A stretch of 64,000 nucleotides of DNA from Streptomyces macrolidinus (lineage in GTDB: Bacteria; Actinomycetota; Actinomycetes; Streptomycetales; Streptomycetaceae), in the NCBI RefSeq assembly GCF_023887685.1, contig NZ_JAMWMR010000005.1, forward strand, positions 62,001 through 126,000, read 5' to 3'. A model generated the notes under the pieces. The model worked only from the letters and a program-made list of their open reading frames with translations. It made no database searches and was not told the origin of the DNA. Positions 25,990 through 34,088 of the stretch are shown in pieces (position 1 is the stretch's first letter; each line of letters starts with the position of its first letter). The position numbers and the translations under genes are program-made.

Positions 25990-27738
25990 TCAGCGCCGTG
26001 GGCCCGGCCTGCGGGAGCTGTTCGTGTCGGTGCGAACCGTGGACTCGACTGCCTGCGGCTTCGGAGGCCGGGGCTGCGGAGGAAGTATCCGCCGGTGCAC
26101 TCGCGTGCGGGGCAGGTCTGCTGTGGCGGGCAGCTTCCCGATGCGCCGCAGGCGCCAGACGAGTACGTCCGTGACGCTGTCGGCGGTCTCCAACTCGCGC
26201 CAGTTGACCGCCTGCTGGAGCAAGGCGTCGGGGTCGTGTCCCGCTCGTTCGGCTTGGGCGAGGGTGGCGGTGAGCGCGTCCCAGCCTGGCTCTCGCAGGA
26301 TGTGGTCGGCCTGCCCAGGCAGTGTGGCTTCCACGGTGTGGGCGTAGCAATCGCGTACGGGAGCGGGGAGTTGGCGTCCTTGCTCGCGCATCGCCTTCAT
26401 AGGGGTGGCTGCTGCGGACCGGTAGGCGGCACGCAGGTGTTGTGCGGCTTGTCGAGCGGCGGCGGCCTGCTGGGCGTGGCCGCGGGCGGAATGCCAGCGG
26501 ATGGCGGCGATCGTGACGAGGATCATCGTGGACAGGAGCATCGCCGTGGTGCCGCCGTCCTCGCCTTTGCCGAGGGCGTTGCCAGTCCGGACGATGCCGC
26601 GCGCGGCGGAGCGGAGGGCGCGGTGGTCGGTGTGCTCGGCGCGGATGTGGGAACGGGTGGCGCGTTCGAAGGCGCGGGCGGCCTTGGCGAGTTCCCTGCG
26701 CGTGGAGGCTGGGGCGGTCTGGGCGACGGCGTCGAGGAGTTCGCCGAGGCCGACGAGTTGGGCGGCACCTGCCGCGTCGTCGTCCCCGGCAAGTACGGTG
26801 ACAGCCTCCTCGGCGACACGCGTGGCGTCGCGACGTGCGCTGGCCGGGCGAGCTGCCCGTTGGGCGGGGCCTGCGGCAGACGTCGGCTCGTCCTCGGGCG
26901 GTCCGGCCGCGAGGCGTTGGCGGATCCTGGGGAGGGAGAGGTCGGGGGCGAGCCGGGAGCCGGGGAACCAGATGGGCTCGCCGTCACGGTTGCGGTCGCC
27001 CGGCAGGGCGACCTTGTAGCCGAGGACATCCCCGGACGGGGCGAGGCGCTTTTCGAGGCGGAGCCCGGCTTCGATGAGGCGGCGGAAGAACTCGTCCTCG
27101 TCGGCGGCGCCGGCCAGTGCCTGGCGGACGTGTTCACGCAGCGTTTCGCGGGGCGGCTCGTCCCGGCCGGTGCGCTCCGCCTTTGCGCGTTCGGCGCTGG
27201 TGGGGCGCTGCGCGGCGGTGCCGTCGCCCTCGTTGAGGATCTGCAGTCCCCACTCCTTTTCGATCTTGCGGCATTCGGCCTGGGCGCGAATGCCGTCCTC
27301 GTGGCGGCGGGGGCTTCGTCCGTCTTCGCGCTTGAGCGTGGCGACGATGTGGATGTGGTCGTCGGCGTGGCGTACGGCGATCCAGCGGCACGCTTTGTCG
27401 TCGCCTTCCTCGGCGATGCCGGTGGCGTGGACGATGCGGCGGGCGACCTCGGCCCATTCGGCGTCGGTGAGGTGCCGGTCGCCCGGGGCGGTGCGGACAG
27501 GGCAGTGCCAGACGTGCTGGGCCGGGCGGCGGTCCTTCGGGAGGGCGAGGACGGGGAGGTCGAGCCGGTCGGCGAGTTGCTTGAGGGTGGTGGTCGGGTC
27601 GCGCCCTGGGTCGGGTGCGAGTTCCGGTGTCCAGGCGGCGACAAGGTGCGGGTCGGTGTGTTCGTCCCGGCGGCCTGGCCCGTAGAGGTAGGCGAGGAGT
27701 CCGTACGTGCGGCTGCCGGTGGAGATGTCCGGGACCAC
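25990..27738 (-). CDS. relaxase/mobilisation nuclease (MobA/VirD2-like)
   Basis: 582 aa. This enzyme nicks DNA at oriT and stays bound through a tyrosine. The histidine motif III is seen in HADDHIHIVATL (near residue 125), after HVWHCPVRT; the nucleophilic Tyr is probably one of the Tyr residues in TYGLLAYLYGPGR near residues 11-21. The C-terminal half is helical with one hydrophobic stretch (MLLSTMILVTIAAIRW). The GTG at 27738 is 4 nt after the MobC stop, so the pair is coupled. Its partners are the coupling protein at 12157 and the VirB4-like ATPase at 3587. Confidence 0.87.
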   Translation of the reverse strand: MVPDISTGSRTYGLLAYLYGPGRRDEHTDPHLVAAWTPELAPDPGRDPTTTLKQLADRLDLPVLALPKDRRPAQHVWHCPVRTAPGDRHLTDAEWAEVARRIVHATGIAEEGDDKACRWIAVRHADDHIHIVATLKREDGRSPRRHEDGIRAQAECRKIEKEWGLQILNEGDGTAAQRPTSAERAKAERTGRDEPPRETLREHVRQALAGAADEDEFFRRLIEAGLRLEKRLAPSGDVLGYKVALPGDRNRDGEPIWFPGSRLAPDLSLPRIRQRLAAGPPEDEPTSAAGPAQRAARPASARRDATRVAEEAVTVLAGDDDAAGAAQLVGLGELLDAVAQTAPASTRRELAKAARAFERATRSHIRAEHTDHRALRSAARGIVRTGNALGKGEDGGTTAMLLSTMILVTIAAIRWHSARGHAQQAAAARQAAQHLRAAYRSAAATPMKAMREQGRQLPAPVRDCYAHTVEATLPGQADHILREPGWDALTATLAQAERAGHDPDALLQQAVNWRELETADSVTDVLVWRLRRIGKLPATADLPRTRVHRRILPPQPRPPKPQAVESTVRTDTNSSRRPGPRR

Positions 27739-27742
27739 GGTG

Positions 27743-28195
27743 TCAGCGCCTCGCCATCTCGATGGCGGCGGCCTCGACCCTGGCGGCGGCGCGCAGGACG
27801 CGGGCGACGGCGTCGTCGGCGTACTCGGCCTGGCCGCCGGAGTTGAGGACGCGGGCCACCTGGTTGAGGTTGTTGCCGACGCGGGCGAGCTGGGCGCTGG
27901 CGGACATCAGCTCCTCGACGCGTCCCCGCTGGTCCAACAGCAGTGCCTTGGCGCCGCCTTGGGATTGGGCGACCGCGACCGCGGCGTCGGCGAGGAACCC
28001 GGCGGTCTTCAGACCGACGGCTTCGGCGGCGCGCTTGACGATGTCGAGTTCGGCGCGGGTCAGGCGGACGCTGCGGACTTGGTCGCGGTGCACGCTCTGG
28101 CGCAGGCGTGGGCGCGTACGCGGCGCGGGATGCGCGGCTTCTTCTCCCTCCGGCTGCGATCCGCCCTCGGTCGCGGCCCCAGAGTCAGGCGCCAC
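27743..28195 (-). CDS. MobC-like relaxosome accessory protein
   Basis: About 150 aa. The conserved MobC core is clear: VRSVRLTRAELDIVKRAAEA near the middle and RVGNNLNQVARVLNSGG toward the end, a ribbon-helix-helix-type DNA-binding protein that opens oriT for the relaxase. The frame is open to an ATG at 28366 that overlaps the previous stop, but that start lacks a binding site and would force translation through a large perfect hairpin (28239-28287). The GTG at 28195 has GGGGAGG 11 nt upstream, so it is preferred; the longer form (207 aa) cannot be excluded. Confidence 0.75.
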   Translation of the reverse strand: MAPDSGAATEGGSQPEGEEAAHPAPRTRPRLRQSVHRDQVRSVRLTRAELDIVKRAAEAVGLKTAGFLADAAVAVAQSQGGAKALLLDQRGRVEELMSASAQLARVGNNLNQVARVLNSGGQAEYADDAVARVLRAAARVEAAAIEMARR

Positions 28196-28238
28196 CTGGT
28201 GCCGGGCCTCCCCTGCCCCCTCGGGGGTGGGGGCATGC

Positions 28239-28287
28239 GCTTCCGAAACTCCTCCGCGGCCCGTGGCTGCGGAGGAGTTTCGGAAGC
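28239..28287. repeat. perfect 19-bp inverted repeat, candidate oriT
   Basis: Arms 28239-28257 and 28269-28287 are exact reverse complements separated by 11 nt, ending in GCTTCCGAAACTCC and its complement. A second GC-rich dyad lies at about 28210-28234. The position directly upstream of mobC and the relaxase gene is where origins of transfer usually lie. The hairpin is the strongest inverted repeat I found in the element. The nic site cannot be placed from sequence alone. Confidence 0.6.
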
Positions 28288-28362
28288 TACAGCTTGCTCG
28301 GCCTCGCGCCGTGCAGTGGCCTTCGCCCAGATCAGTGGATGCGCCGAGCGGATCGGGGAGCT

Positions 28363-28587
28363 TCATCGGGGCAGTCCGGGAACGTCGCGGCGTACGTCGC
28401 GCAGGACTTCGGCGACGAAGTCGAGGGCGAGGACGGGGTGGTGGAGGGTTCGGGGTGTGCTTGTGACTGTTCGCTGGACGGTCCAGGCTCCGTCGGGGCC
28501 GGGTTCGGCGTGATGGAGGTGTCCGTACCGGCTGAGCACGGTGATCCAGGCGTCGGCTTCGGCTCGGGTGGCCGAGGTGGTGCGCAT
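28363..28587 (-). CDS. small hypothetical protein upstream of mobC
   Basis: 74 aa, starting MRTTSATRAEADAWITVL. It contains a helix, then a short strand region (GAWTVQRTV) and a helical end (LDFVAEVLRDVRRDV). The ATG at 28587 has GGAG about 8 nt upstream. No known domain. It is in line with the DUF2637, mob and relaxase genes, so it probably shares their transcript. Confidence 0.6.
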   Translation of the reverse strand: MRTTSATRAEADAWITVLSRYGHLHHAEPGPDGAWTVQRTVTSTPRTLHHPVLALDFVAEVLRDVRRDVPGLPR

Positions 28588-28690
28588 GGTGGCGGCTCCG
28601 ATGCGTGTGCGGGGTGGGAGGGGGCGTGTGCTTGGTGGGCGCACCGGACCGGGTATCCGGGCCGGAGCGCCCACCGAGGAGGCTGTCCGG

Positions 28691-29728
28691 TCAGCCGGTC
28701 TGGGTGTCCGGGGTGTCCGGAGCTTGTTCCGCCTCTTTGCGGAGGTGCTGCATCAGGACGGTCAGCCGGTCATTGCCGAGGCCGTGTCCGTGACCGCGGA
28801 TGGCGTCGGCGACGACCTTCCGGGTGAGGTCACCGGCCTCGGTGACCGCCTGGCGGGCGATCACGAGAAGCTGCTCGTCGGTGACCGGGGTCGGCTTGCG
28901 GGCGCCGGTGTCCGGACGGGCGGTGGGGCTGATCTCCCGGGCCGCGACCGAAGTGGTGTCCGGACGCTTGGCCGGTTCGGGGCGGGTGACCGGGCGGTGT
29001 CTGAGGGCGGGGTGTCCACCCTGGTCAGCGTCGCGGCCACCGTGCTCGGGCTCCGGCTCCGGCTCGACCAGCTTCTCCTGCTGTCCGGACGGGGTGTCCG
29101 AGGTGTGGGTCGCCGAGGTGTCCGGCCCCTTGGTGACCGCGGGGCGGCCAGTGTCCGGGCTGGGCAACTCGGCCCGGTGTCCGACGGTGACCGGGACTGG
29201 ACCTCCTCCGCCCCGCGTCGGGTAAGTGTCCGGACGGTCACCGGTGACCCGGTCCGTCCGGACGCTCTCCGGATGTCCGGACGGACCCGCCTCGGTGGCC
29301 CGGCGGGCGATCAGGATGTACAGGTGGACAGCTCCGGCCAGGGCGAGCGGAGCCAGGGTGGACAGGACGCCGACGGTGAGGTCGCCGAGCCGGAGGCCCG
29401 CACCGTCGTGCTGCTGCTGGTTGAGACGTACGGCGTGCAGGGCGTTGGCCCAGATGCTGGCGGCGGTCGCAGTGCCGAACAGCGTCCACACGTAGCAGCG
29501 AGCGGCCAGCGGGGCTGTGCGCAGGACCAGGAGGGCTCGCACCCCGTAGGCGATGAACCCGTCGATGACCAGGGGAAAGACGAAGGTCAGGAGTCCTCGG
29601 ACGTGGATCGCGGTGGCCATCTGCTGCAGGGCGTCGTACGAGAGGGCGCATCCCGCGCCGCCGAGGGCGACGACGGCGGCCCGGTCCCAGCCGTTGATCC
29701 GCGCCGGTATCGGCGCGAAATGGCTCAT
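28691..29728 (-). CDS. DUF2637 membrane protein
   Basis: 345 aa. Four hydrophobic segments lie in the first 140 residues (around 18-38, 46-64, 76-96 and 115-137), the DUF2637 pattern of actinobacterial plasmid and phage proteins. A long hydrophilic linker rich in Pro, Asp and Thr with many P-D-T triplets follows, and the last 70 residues (VTDEQLLVIARQAVTEAG onward) look like a helical DNA- or protein-binding module. Its start overlaps the stop of the WhiB gene. DUF2637 proteins resemble SpdB-like spread proteins in layout, but the role is not established. Confidence 0.75.
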   Translation of the reverse strand: MSHFAPIPARINGWDRAAVVALGGAGCALSYDALQQMATAIHVRGLLTFVFPLVIDGFIAYGVRALLVLRTAPLAARCYVWTLFGTATAASIWANALHAVRLNQQQHDGAGLRLGDLTVGVLSTLAPLALAGAVHLYILIARRATEAGPSGHPESVRTDRVTGDRPDTYPTRGGGGPVPVTVGHRAELPSPDTGRPAVTKGPDTSATHTSDTPSGQQEKLVEPEPEPEHGGRDADQGGHPALRHRPVTRPEPAKRPDTTSVAAREISPTARPDTGARKPTPVTDEQLLVIARQAVTEAGDLTRKVVADAIRGHGHGLGNDRLTVLMQHLRKEAEQAPDTPDTQTG

Positions 29729-30309
29729 GCCGCCGTCCCGAGGTCGTCGCGGCCGGGGAGCTTGGCCGTGGGGTTCTTCAGCGTGTGGGGCCGGTTCCTT
29801 GGCGTCTTCTCGGCCTTCTCCTGCTGTTCGACGGCCCGGTTGCGGATCTCGCGACGGGTTCGCCTGTAGAGCTTCCCGGCATGCTCCTCGCTGATCTTCA
29901 ACAGCCAGGCGAGCCGTGAGGCGGGCAGCTCGGCCTGGTAAGCCGCGCGGGCGACGGCGCGGCGCTCGGCCTTGGTGAGGTGGATGTCGCGTCCGGCCAG
30001 GACCTCGTTGACGCGGCCGTAGTCGAAACGGTGCTCCAGTTTCCTGTGCAGGGGCTCACGCTCCTCTTCGGTCATCCCGCCCCGGATACCGGCGCTGTCG
30101 CCGTTCTCGAGGGCGGCGTCGAGGCAGACCCTGCGCACGGGGCACTGGGCGCACAGGGCCTTGGCCGCACGGATGCGGTCGATCTCGTCGGGCTCGGGGA
30201 AGAAGAGTTCGGGGTCGACCTGGTGGTAGGGCGTCGAGCGGCAGGCGGCCCGGTCGCGCCAGGAGTGGTCGCCGAGGGTGCGGGGCTGCGGGGTGTTGGT
30301 GCGGTGCAT
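29725..30309 (-). CDS. WhiB-family iron-sulfur transcription factor
   Basis: 194 aa. The four cluster-binding cysteines are at about residues 23, 53, 56 and 62 (C, then C-x2-C-x5-C), followed by GIRGGMTEEER, the WhiB beta-turn with Arg in place of the usual Trp. The C-terminal 110 residues are an unusually long basic extension. Genomic WhiB proteins are about 80-130 aa; elements often carry longer ones. It probably regulates the element's transfer or replication genes, with which it is cotranscribed. ATG 30309 is chosen over 30339 because of GGAG about 9 nt upstream. Confidence 0.85.
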   Translation of the reverse strand: MHRTNTPQPRTLGDHSWRDRAACRSTPYHQVDPELFFPEPDEIDRIRAAKALCAQCPVRRVCLDAALENGDSAGIRGGMTEEEREPLHRKLEHRFDYGRVNEVLAGRDIHLTKAERRAVARAAYQAELPASRLAWLLKISEEHAGKLYRRTRREIRNRAVEQQEKAEKTPRNRPHTLKNPTAKLPGRDDLGTAA

Positions 30310-30408
30310 GGGGATGTCTCCGTATCCCCCCGGGCTCATTCGGGCAGGAGCGGCCAGGGGGTTGGTGCGGGAGGAAGGCAGGCCGGTGTCGGCCGCCGTG
30401 GGGCAGGG

Positions 30409-31122
30409 TCAGGCGCGGGAAGCGGCGAGTGCGCGACGTTCGGCCGCGAGGGCTCGTCTGCGGTCGGGGCCGTCGAGGATGACGCGGTCGGTCATCTCGG
30501 TGAGCCGGGAGGCGACGCGGTCGCCGATGTGGGCCCGCAGGTCGGCCATGCCGAGGTTGGTGGTGATCAGCGTTGGGAGCATCGCGTTGTAGCGGCGGTT
30601 GATGAGCCGCATCGTGATCTCCTCGGTCCACTCACTGCTCTTCGCGGCACCGAGGTCGTCGATGATCAGCAGCGAGCAGCGGGCCAGGTCCATCAGTTCG
30701 CGTTCGCCGTCGTGGCCGGGACGGGGGCGGAGTTCCGCGTACAGGTCGGCGGCCGTGATCGCCTTCCAGCGCAGCCGGACCCCGGCGATCAGGAGCGAGC
30801 GGACCGCTCCGTACGCCTGGTACGTCTTGCCGGTCCCGGTGGTGCCGACGATCAGCAGCGAGCGTCCCTCGGCGAGTCCCGGGGAGCCCTCGGGCCCGGG
30901 GCGCCCGCCCTGGGCAACCTCGCGGACCCAGGCGGCGACGGCCGGATGGTCGGCGACGGCGGCTCGGTAGCGGGCCGGGATTCGGGACTGTGCCGCTTGG
31001 AGGGCGGGGATGGGCTCGACGGGGTCCGTGATCCTGGTGTTCGGGTCGATGCCCCGGGAGGTGAGAATGTGGGCCAGGCGGCTAGCGATGCCGCCGACGG
31101 GCTGGGCGTCGTAGTCGCGCAT
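30409..31122 (-). CDS. DnaC/IstB-like AAA+ ATPase, helicase loader
   Basis: 237 aa. Walker A is VGTTGTGKTYQ and Walker B is SLLIIDDLGA; the sequence then runs through NRRYNAMLPTLITTN (sensor 1) to a basic C-terminus, the DnaC/IstB layout. It probably loads the host DnaB helicase at the element's origin. ATG 31122 overlaps the stop of the replisome-organiser gene (ATGA), with GAGGAG 5 nt upstream; the two make a two-gene replication module like those of phages. Confidence 0.85.
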   Translation of the reverse strand: MRDYDAQPVGGIASRLAHILTSRGIDPNTRITDPVEPIPALQAAQSRIPARYRAAVADHPAVAAWVREVAQGGRPGPEGSPGLAEGRSLLIVGTTGTGKTYQAYGAVRSLLIAGVRLRWKAITAADLYAELRPRPGHDGERELMDLARCSLLIIDDLGAAKSSEWTEEITMRLINRRYNAMLPTLITTNLGMADLRAHIGDRVASRLTEMTDRVILDGPDRRRALAAERRALAASRA

Positions 31123-32060
31123 CACAGCTCCTCGGCGTAGGCGGCGGCAGGGTCGGCCGGGTTCGCCCAGGCCCGGTGGGCAGGCACGTTAGGCCGGGAT
31201 TCCGGCCGGACCAAACCGGCGCGGGTGGCGTTCATCGCCTCGTGGACGAGGCTCGGCAGGGTGCTGGGATGCAGGCCCTTGGCGCGGTGAAGGGCCAGCC
31301 CGGAGCGGATGTGGCCGGGCTCGATGCCCTCTGCGAGGAGCCTGGCCGTCTCGCGGCCGAGGTGACCGAGGACGCCGCTGGGCGGGCGGTGTGCGCAGGC
31401 GGCGGCGTACTCGGCAATGAGCTGCTGGGCCGAGGTGGTCTCCGGCACGCGGGCGCTTGCGCCCCCCGAAGGGGAAGTTCCTTGATCCAGGTTCCTAGGT
31501 CCAAGATCCAGTGCGTGAGGGCTCATCGAGGGCTCAGCGCCCCCTCCGTGAGTGCTCACTGAGGACTCACTGAATGCCTTGTGACCTGCGGTTTCGTGCA
31601 CTTCGGAGGATGCGGGGAATGTTCGCGCATCCTCAGTGAACCCTCCGTGAGCCTTCGCTGAGGGTTCCGCGATGTCTCCGTGAGCCTGCGTCGCATCCGC
31701 CTTCGGCGTAGCCGCTCCGTGCTTCGGGCACTCCGGAAGTCGGCTACGGCTCGCACGGTTGATCTTCTGGTGCTGATGCCAGGTGACGACGTGCAGGTAC
31801 CGCTTACCTCCGTCGTCCTCGTAGCGGCAGATCAGGTTGGCGGCAGCGAGCTGGATCAGGTCGTCCTCCACGTCAACCGGCGTGCGCCCGCCGCGCACGG
31901 CCCAGAGCTCCCCGCAGAGTGCGGCCGGCTGGTCGCGGACGCGACCGTGATCGTCGGCTCGGCTGATCAGGCCGAAGAAGGTCCGCTCCGCGTAGACGCT
32001 CACCTGCGCCAGAGACTCGGAGCTGAAGGTCTCGGGCTTGAAGGTTCGGATCCTCGCCAC
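31122..32060 (-). CDS. phage-type replisome organiser / replication initiator
   Basis: 312 aa. The N-terminus MARIRTFKPETFSSESLAQ followed by AERTFFGLISRADDHGRV is the winged-helix domain of phage replisome organisers. After a low-complexity linker, residues of about 205-290 form a DnaD-like helical domain (AYAAACAHRPPSG...). Such proteins bind the origin and recruit a DnaC-type loader, which is encoded immediately downstream. An autonomous replication phase after excision is therefore plausible for this element. Confidence 0.78.
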   Translation of the reverse strand: MARIRTFKPETFSSESLAQVSVYAERTFFGLISRADDHGRVRDQPAALCGELWAVRGGRTPVDVEDDLIQLAAANLICRYEDDGGKRYLHVVTWHQHQKINRASRSRLPECPKHGAATPKADATQAHGDIAEPSAKAHGGFTEDARTFPASSEVHETAGHKAFSESSVSTHGGGAEPSMSPHALDLGPRNLDQGTSPSGGASARVPETTSAQQLIAEYAAACAHRPPSGVLGHLGRETARLLAEGIEPGHIRSGLALHRAKGLHPSTLPSLVHEAMNATRAGLVRPESRPNVPAHRAWANPADPAAAYAEEL

Positions 32061-32062
32061 GG

Positions 32063-32422
32063 TCAGCGCCTCCCGTCCGCAGCCGCGTGCGCCTCGACAG
32101 CGGGACGCAGAACGCCGGTGGCGAGGTCGAGGTCGTGTGCCTCACTCCAGTTGGCCCAGGCGTGGACGCGCATCACCCAGCGTGCGGCCGTCAGCCCCTG
32201 GGCCCGGTTGAGGGCGACAACCCGCCCCTGCGCGTTGTAGGCGCGGGCGTACGGGCTGGGCCAGGTCCGGTCGGGTTCATGCTGAGAGACGCGGATGGTG
32301 CGGGCGCTGGGCACCATGTCCGCGAGGCGGGTGGCCAGGCGCCGCTGGCGGGAGCCGGTAGCAGGGTCGAGGGCCTGAACGGGCTTGGCGGTGTACGCGC
32401 TTCCGTTCCCGGACTCGGGCAT
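32063..32422 (-). CDS. conserved hypothetical protein of the replication operon
   Basis: 119 aa. Basic, with a RVVALNRAQGLTAARWVMRV segment and an ANWSEAHDLDLATGV end. The ATG at 32422 has GAGGAA 7 nt upstream on its strand. It is the first gene of the leftward replication operon, 2 nt before the replisome organiser, and faces the divergent XRE regulator across 380 bp. No recognised fold; perhaps a DNA-binding accessory. Confidence 0.6.
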   Translation of the reverse strand: MPESGNGSAYTAKPVQALDPATGSRQRRLATRLADMVPSARTIRVSQHEPDRTWPSPYARAYNAQGRVVALNRAQGLTAARWVMRVHAWANWSEAHDLDLATGVLRPAVEAHAAADGRR

Positions 32423-32804
32423 GCGAGAATTCCTCACTCGTAGGTGGAGTGGGTCGGCCGTTCTCGTCGAAAAGGTCAGCCGATCCGCCCCAGTTATGAA
32501 TCCGCGCCCCTCGTGGCGGCGGGACTGGCGCCTGGAAGCTGCTACTTCCGGGCGCCGTTTTCGTTTGCTGCTCGCCTGCGGCCTCACGGCCCTCTGAGTG
32601 GCGGCGTTCGCACCCGCTCCCCCTTCCACCTCGCTTGGCCCGGAGGCCACAGCCCAGCTCATTCACATCAGTTGATGCCGACGCGACGACACTAGACCAG
32701 CAAAGATGGATCACGTCAACTGACGAGAACGGGCTGCCTCACTCAGGCCGTGTATCGTTCACACCAGTCGATACGACCAGACCGAGCGAGCAACGAAGGA
32801 CGAC
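32423..32804. promoter_or_regulatory. divergent promoter region with repeated operator-like sites
   Basis: Non-coding stretch between the leftward replication operon and the XRE regulator. Three related sites built on TCA-x-x-TCA/GTC-x2-TGA are seen at 32662-32678 (TCACATCAGTTGATGC), 32711-32726 (TCACGTCAACTGACGA) and 32759-32775 (TCACACCAGTCGATACGA). Their spacing, about 48 bp, and location just before the regulator suggest binding sites for it. Confidence 0.5.
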
Positions 32805-33245
32805 ATGAGCGAAGGAGCGCCCGCCGAGCAGCGCACCCTCGCGCAGAAGCTCGACCACCTCTTCACAACAGTCCACCCGAAGAACCGCGGCCCATACAGC
32901 TACGAAGAGGTGGCATCAGGCATCGAGCACTCCGGGGGACCCACGATCTCGGCGAGTTACATCTGGAGCTTGCGGACGGGCAAGAAGGACAACCCGACCA
33001 TGAAGCACCTGGAAGCCCTCGCCGGCTTCTTCGGCGTTTCTCCCGCCTACTTCTTCAACGACGAGTCCGCCGATCGGATCGCCGCCGAGTTGTCGCTGCT
33101 CGCCTCCATGCGGGACAACCAGGTAAGGGATGTTGCCCTCAGAGCCTCAGGGCTCTCGACGGAGACGCTTCAGACGATCAAGGGATTCATCGAGCGGGCC
33201 CGCACCCTGGAAGGACTCCAGGACGGCGGCGAATCCGACAGATAG
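32805..33245 (+). CDS. XRE-family regulator (EspR-like helix-turn-helix)
   Basis: 146 aa. Residues of about 35-90 form a helix-turn-helix: Y-S-Y-E-E-V-A-S-G-I, then SASYIWSLRTGKKDNPTMKHLEALA and FFGVSPAYFF, the pattern of EspR-like actinobacterial regulators. The last 50 residues are helical (RDVALRASGLSTETL). It stands divergently from the replication operon and next to an ImmA/IrrE protease gene, the usual pairing in which the protease inactivates the repressor. Operator-like repeats precede it. Confidence 0.83.
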   Translation: MSEGAPAEQRTLAQKLDHLFTTVHPKNRGPYSYEEVASGIEHSGGPTISASYIWSLRTGKKDNPTMKHLEALAGFFGVSPAYFFNDESADRIAAELSLLASMRDNQVRDVALRASGLSTETLQTIKGFIERARTLEGLQDGGESDR

Positions 33246-33382
33246 GCGGCAAATCCTCACTGTCGGCGCGACTTCAACCTCGCCGCGATTGTGGCGTGGC
33301 ACACAAACCCCGCGGCTCGAACTCACACCCTCACAGCAACACCATTCCACCAAGAGGCTGTTGCACGCCCTTGATAGAGCCA

Positions 33383-33425
33383 TGATCAATTGACGCGGAA
33401 TCAGTCTTAGCGCTTGATCATTGAC
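33383..33425 (+). promoter_or_regulatory. direct repeat before the ImmA/IrrE gene
   Basis: TGATCAATTGAC (33383-33394) recurs as TGATCATTGAC (33415-33425), 32 bp apart, in the 294 bp between the regulator and the protease gene. It may be a second operator set or overlap a -35 element (TTGAC in both). No gene is seen in this gap. Confidence 0.35.
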
Positions 33426-33539
33426 GATCCGGGCTCATGACCGACAAATACCTCCATGATGCTTGTCGTATCTTTGCGGGGCCGGAATGCGATCTTCCGG
33501 CTACCTCACAACAGCGACACCTGCAGAGCGGAGTTGGTC

Positions 33540-34076
33540 TTGCGTAGCCGGCGCGAGCAACCTGGAACCGGCCGTGACGGCCGACCGGACCTCGAGAACC
33601 TGCTCGCTTCGCTCGATATCCCAGAGCCATTCGACGTTCAGGTCCTCTGCAACCGGATCGCGGCGCAGCGTGGACGCGCGCTGCACTTGCACAGCGTCCC
33701 AGGGATCTCCGGCACCGACGCCCCCTGCGGCGTCTGGATCGCGACGGAAAAAGCGGACCACATCTTCCACGAAGCAGCGACCAGTCCGATGCACAGGGAC
33801 CACATCGTCCTGCACGAGATCGGTCACATGATCCTGGGCCACACATCGATCATCGACGGCGTCCAGCCAGGGAGCGGAGGTCTGTTCGCCGAAATCGACC
33901 CCGCCACCGTCGTCAGCTTCCTCACCAGAGCCAGCTACGGAACCGAGGACGAACGGGACGCCGAGCGGTTCGCAGGCCTGATCGCCAGCAAGGCCGCCGC
34001 CTCTTCCTCCCGCAACAGCAAAACCGCACGCAGCAGCGTCCTCCAGCGCCTGGATGACGCGCTCAGCGACTCGTAG
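33540..34076 (+). CDS. ImmA/IrrE-family metalloprotease
   Basis: 178 aa. Zinc motif H-E-I-G-H at residues 92-96 (VLHEIGHMILGH), preceded by a PFDV-x-x-L-C segment typical of actinobacterial ImmA proteins; a downstream Glu-rich region supplies the third ligand. Such proteases cleave XRE repressors, here probably the product at 32805. The TTG at 33540 has GGAG 6 nt upstream and gives the family's usual short N-terminus; a longer form from ATG 33456 is open. The membrane protein gene follows 12 nt later. Confidence 0.78.
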   Translation: MRSRREQPGTGRDGRPDLENLLASLDIPEPFDVQVLCNRIAAQRGRALHLHSVPGISGTDAPCGVWIATEKADHIFHEAATSPMHRDHIVLHEIGHMILGHTSIIDGVQPGSGGLFAEIDPATVVSFLTRASYGTEDERDAERFAGLIASKAAASSSRNSKTARSSVLQRLDDALSDS

Positions 34077-34088
34077 GAACCCCGTTCG

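Noticed and set aside
25978..27846. 622-codon plus-strand frame over the relaxase
   Set aside because: Mirror of the relaxase gene, which has clear motifs on the minus strand.
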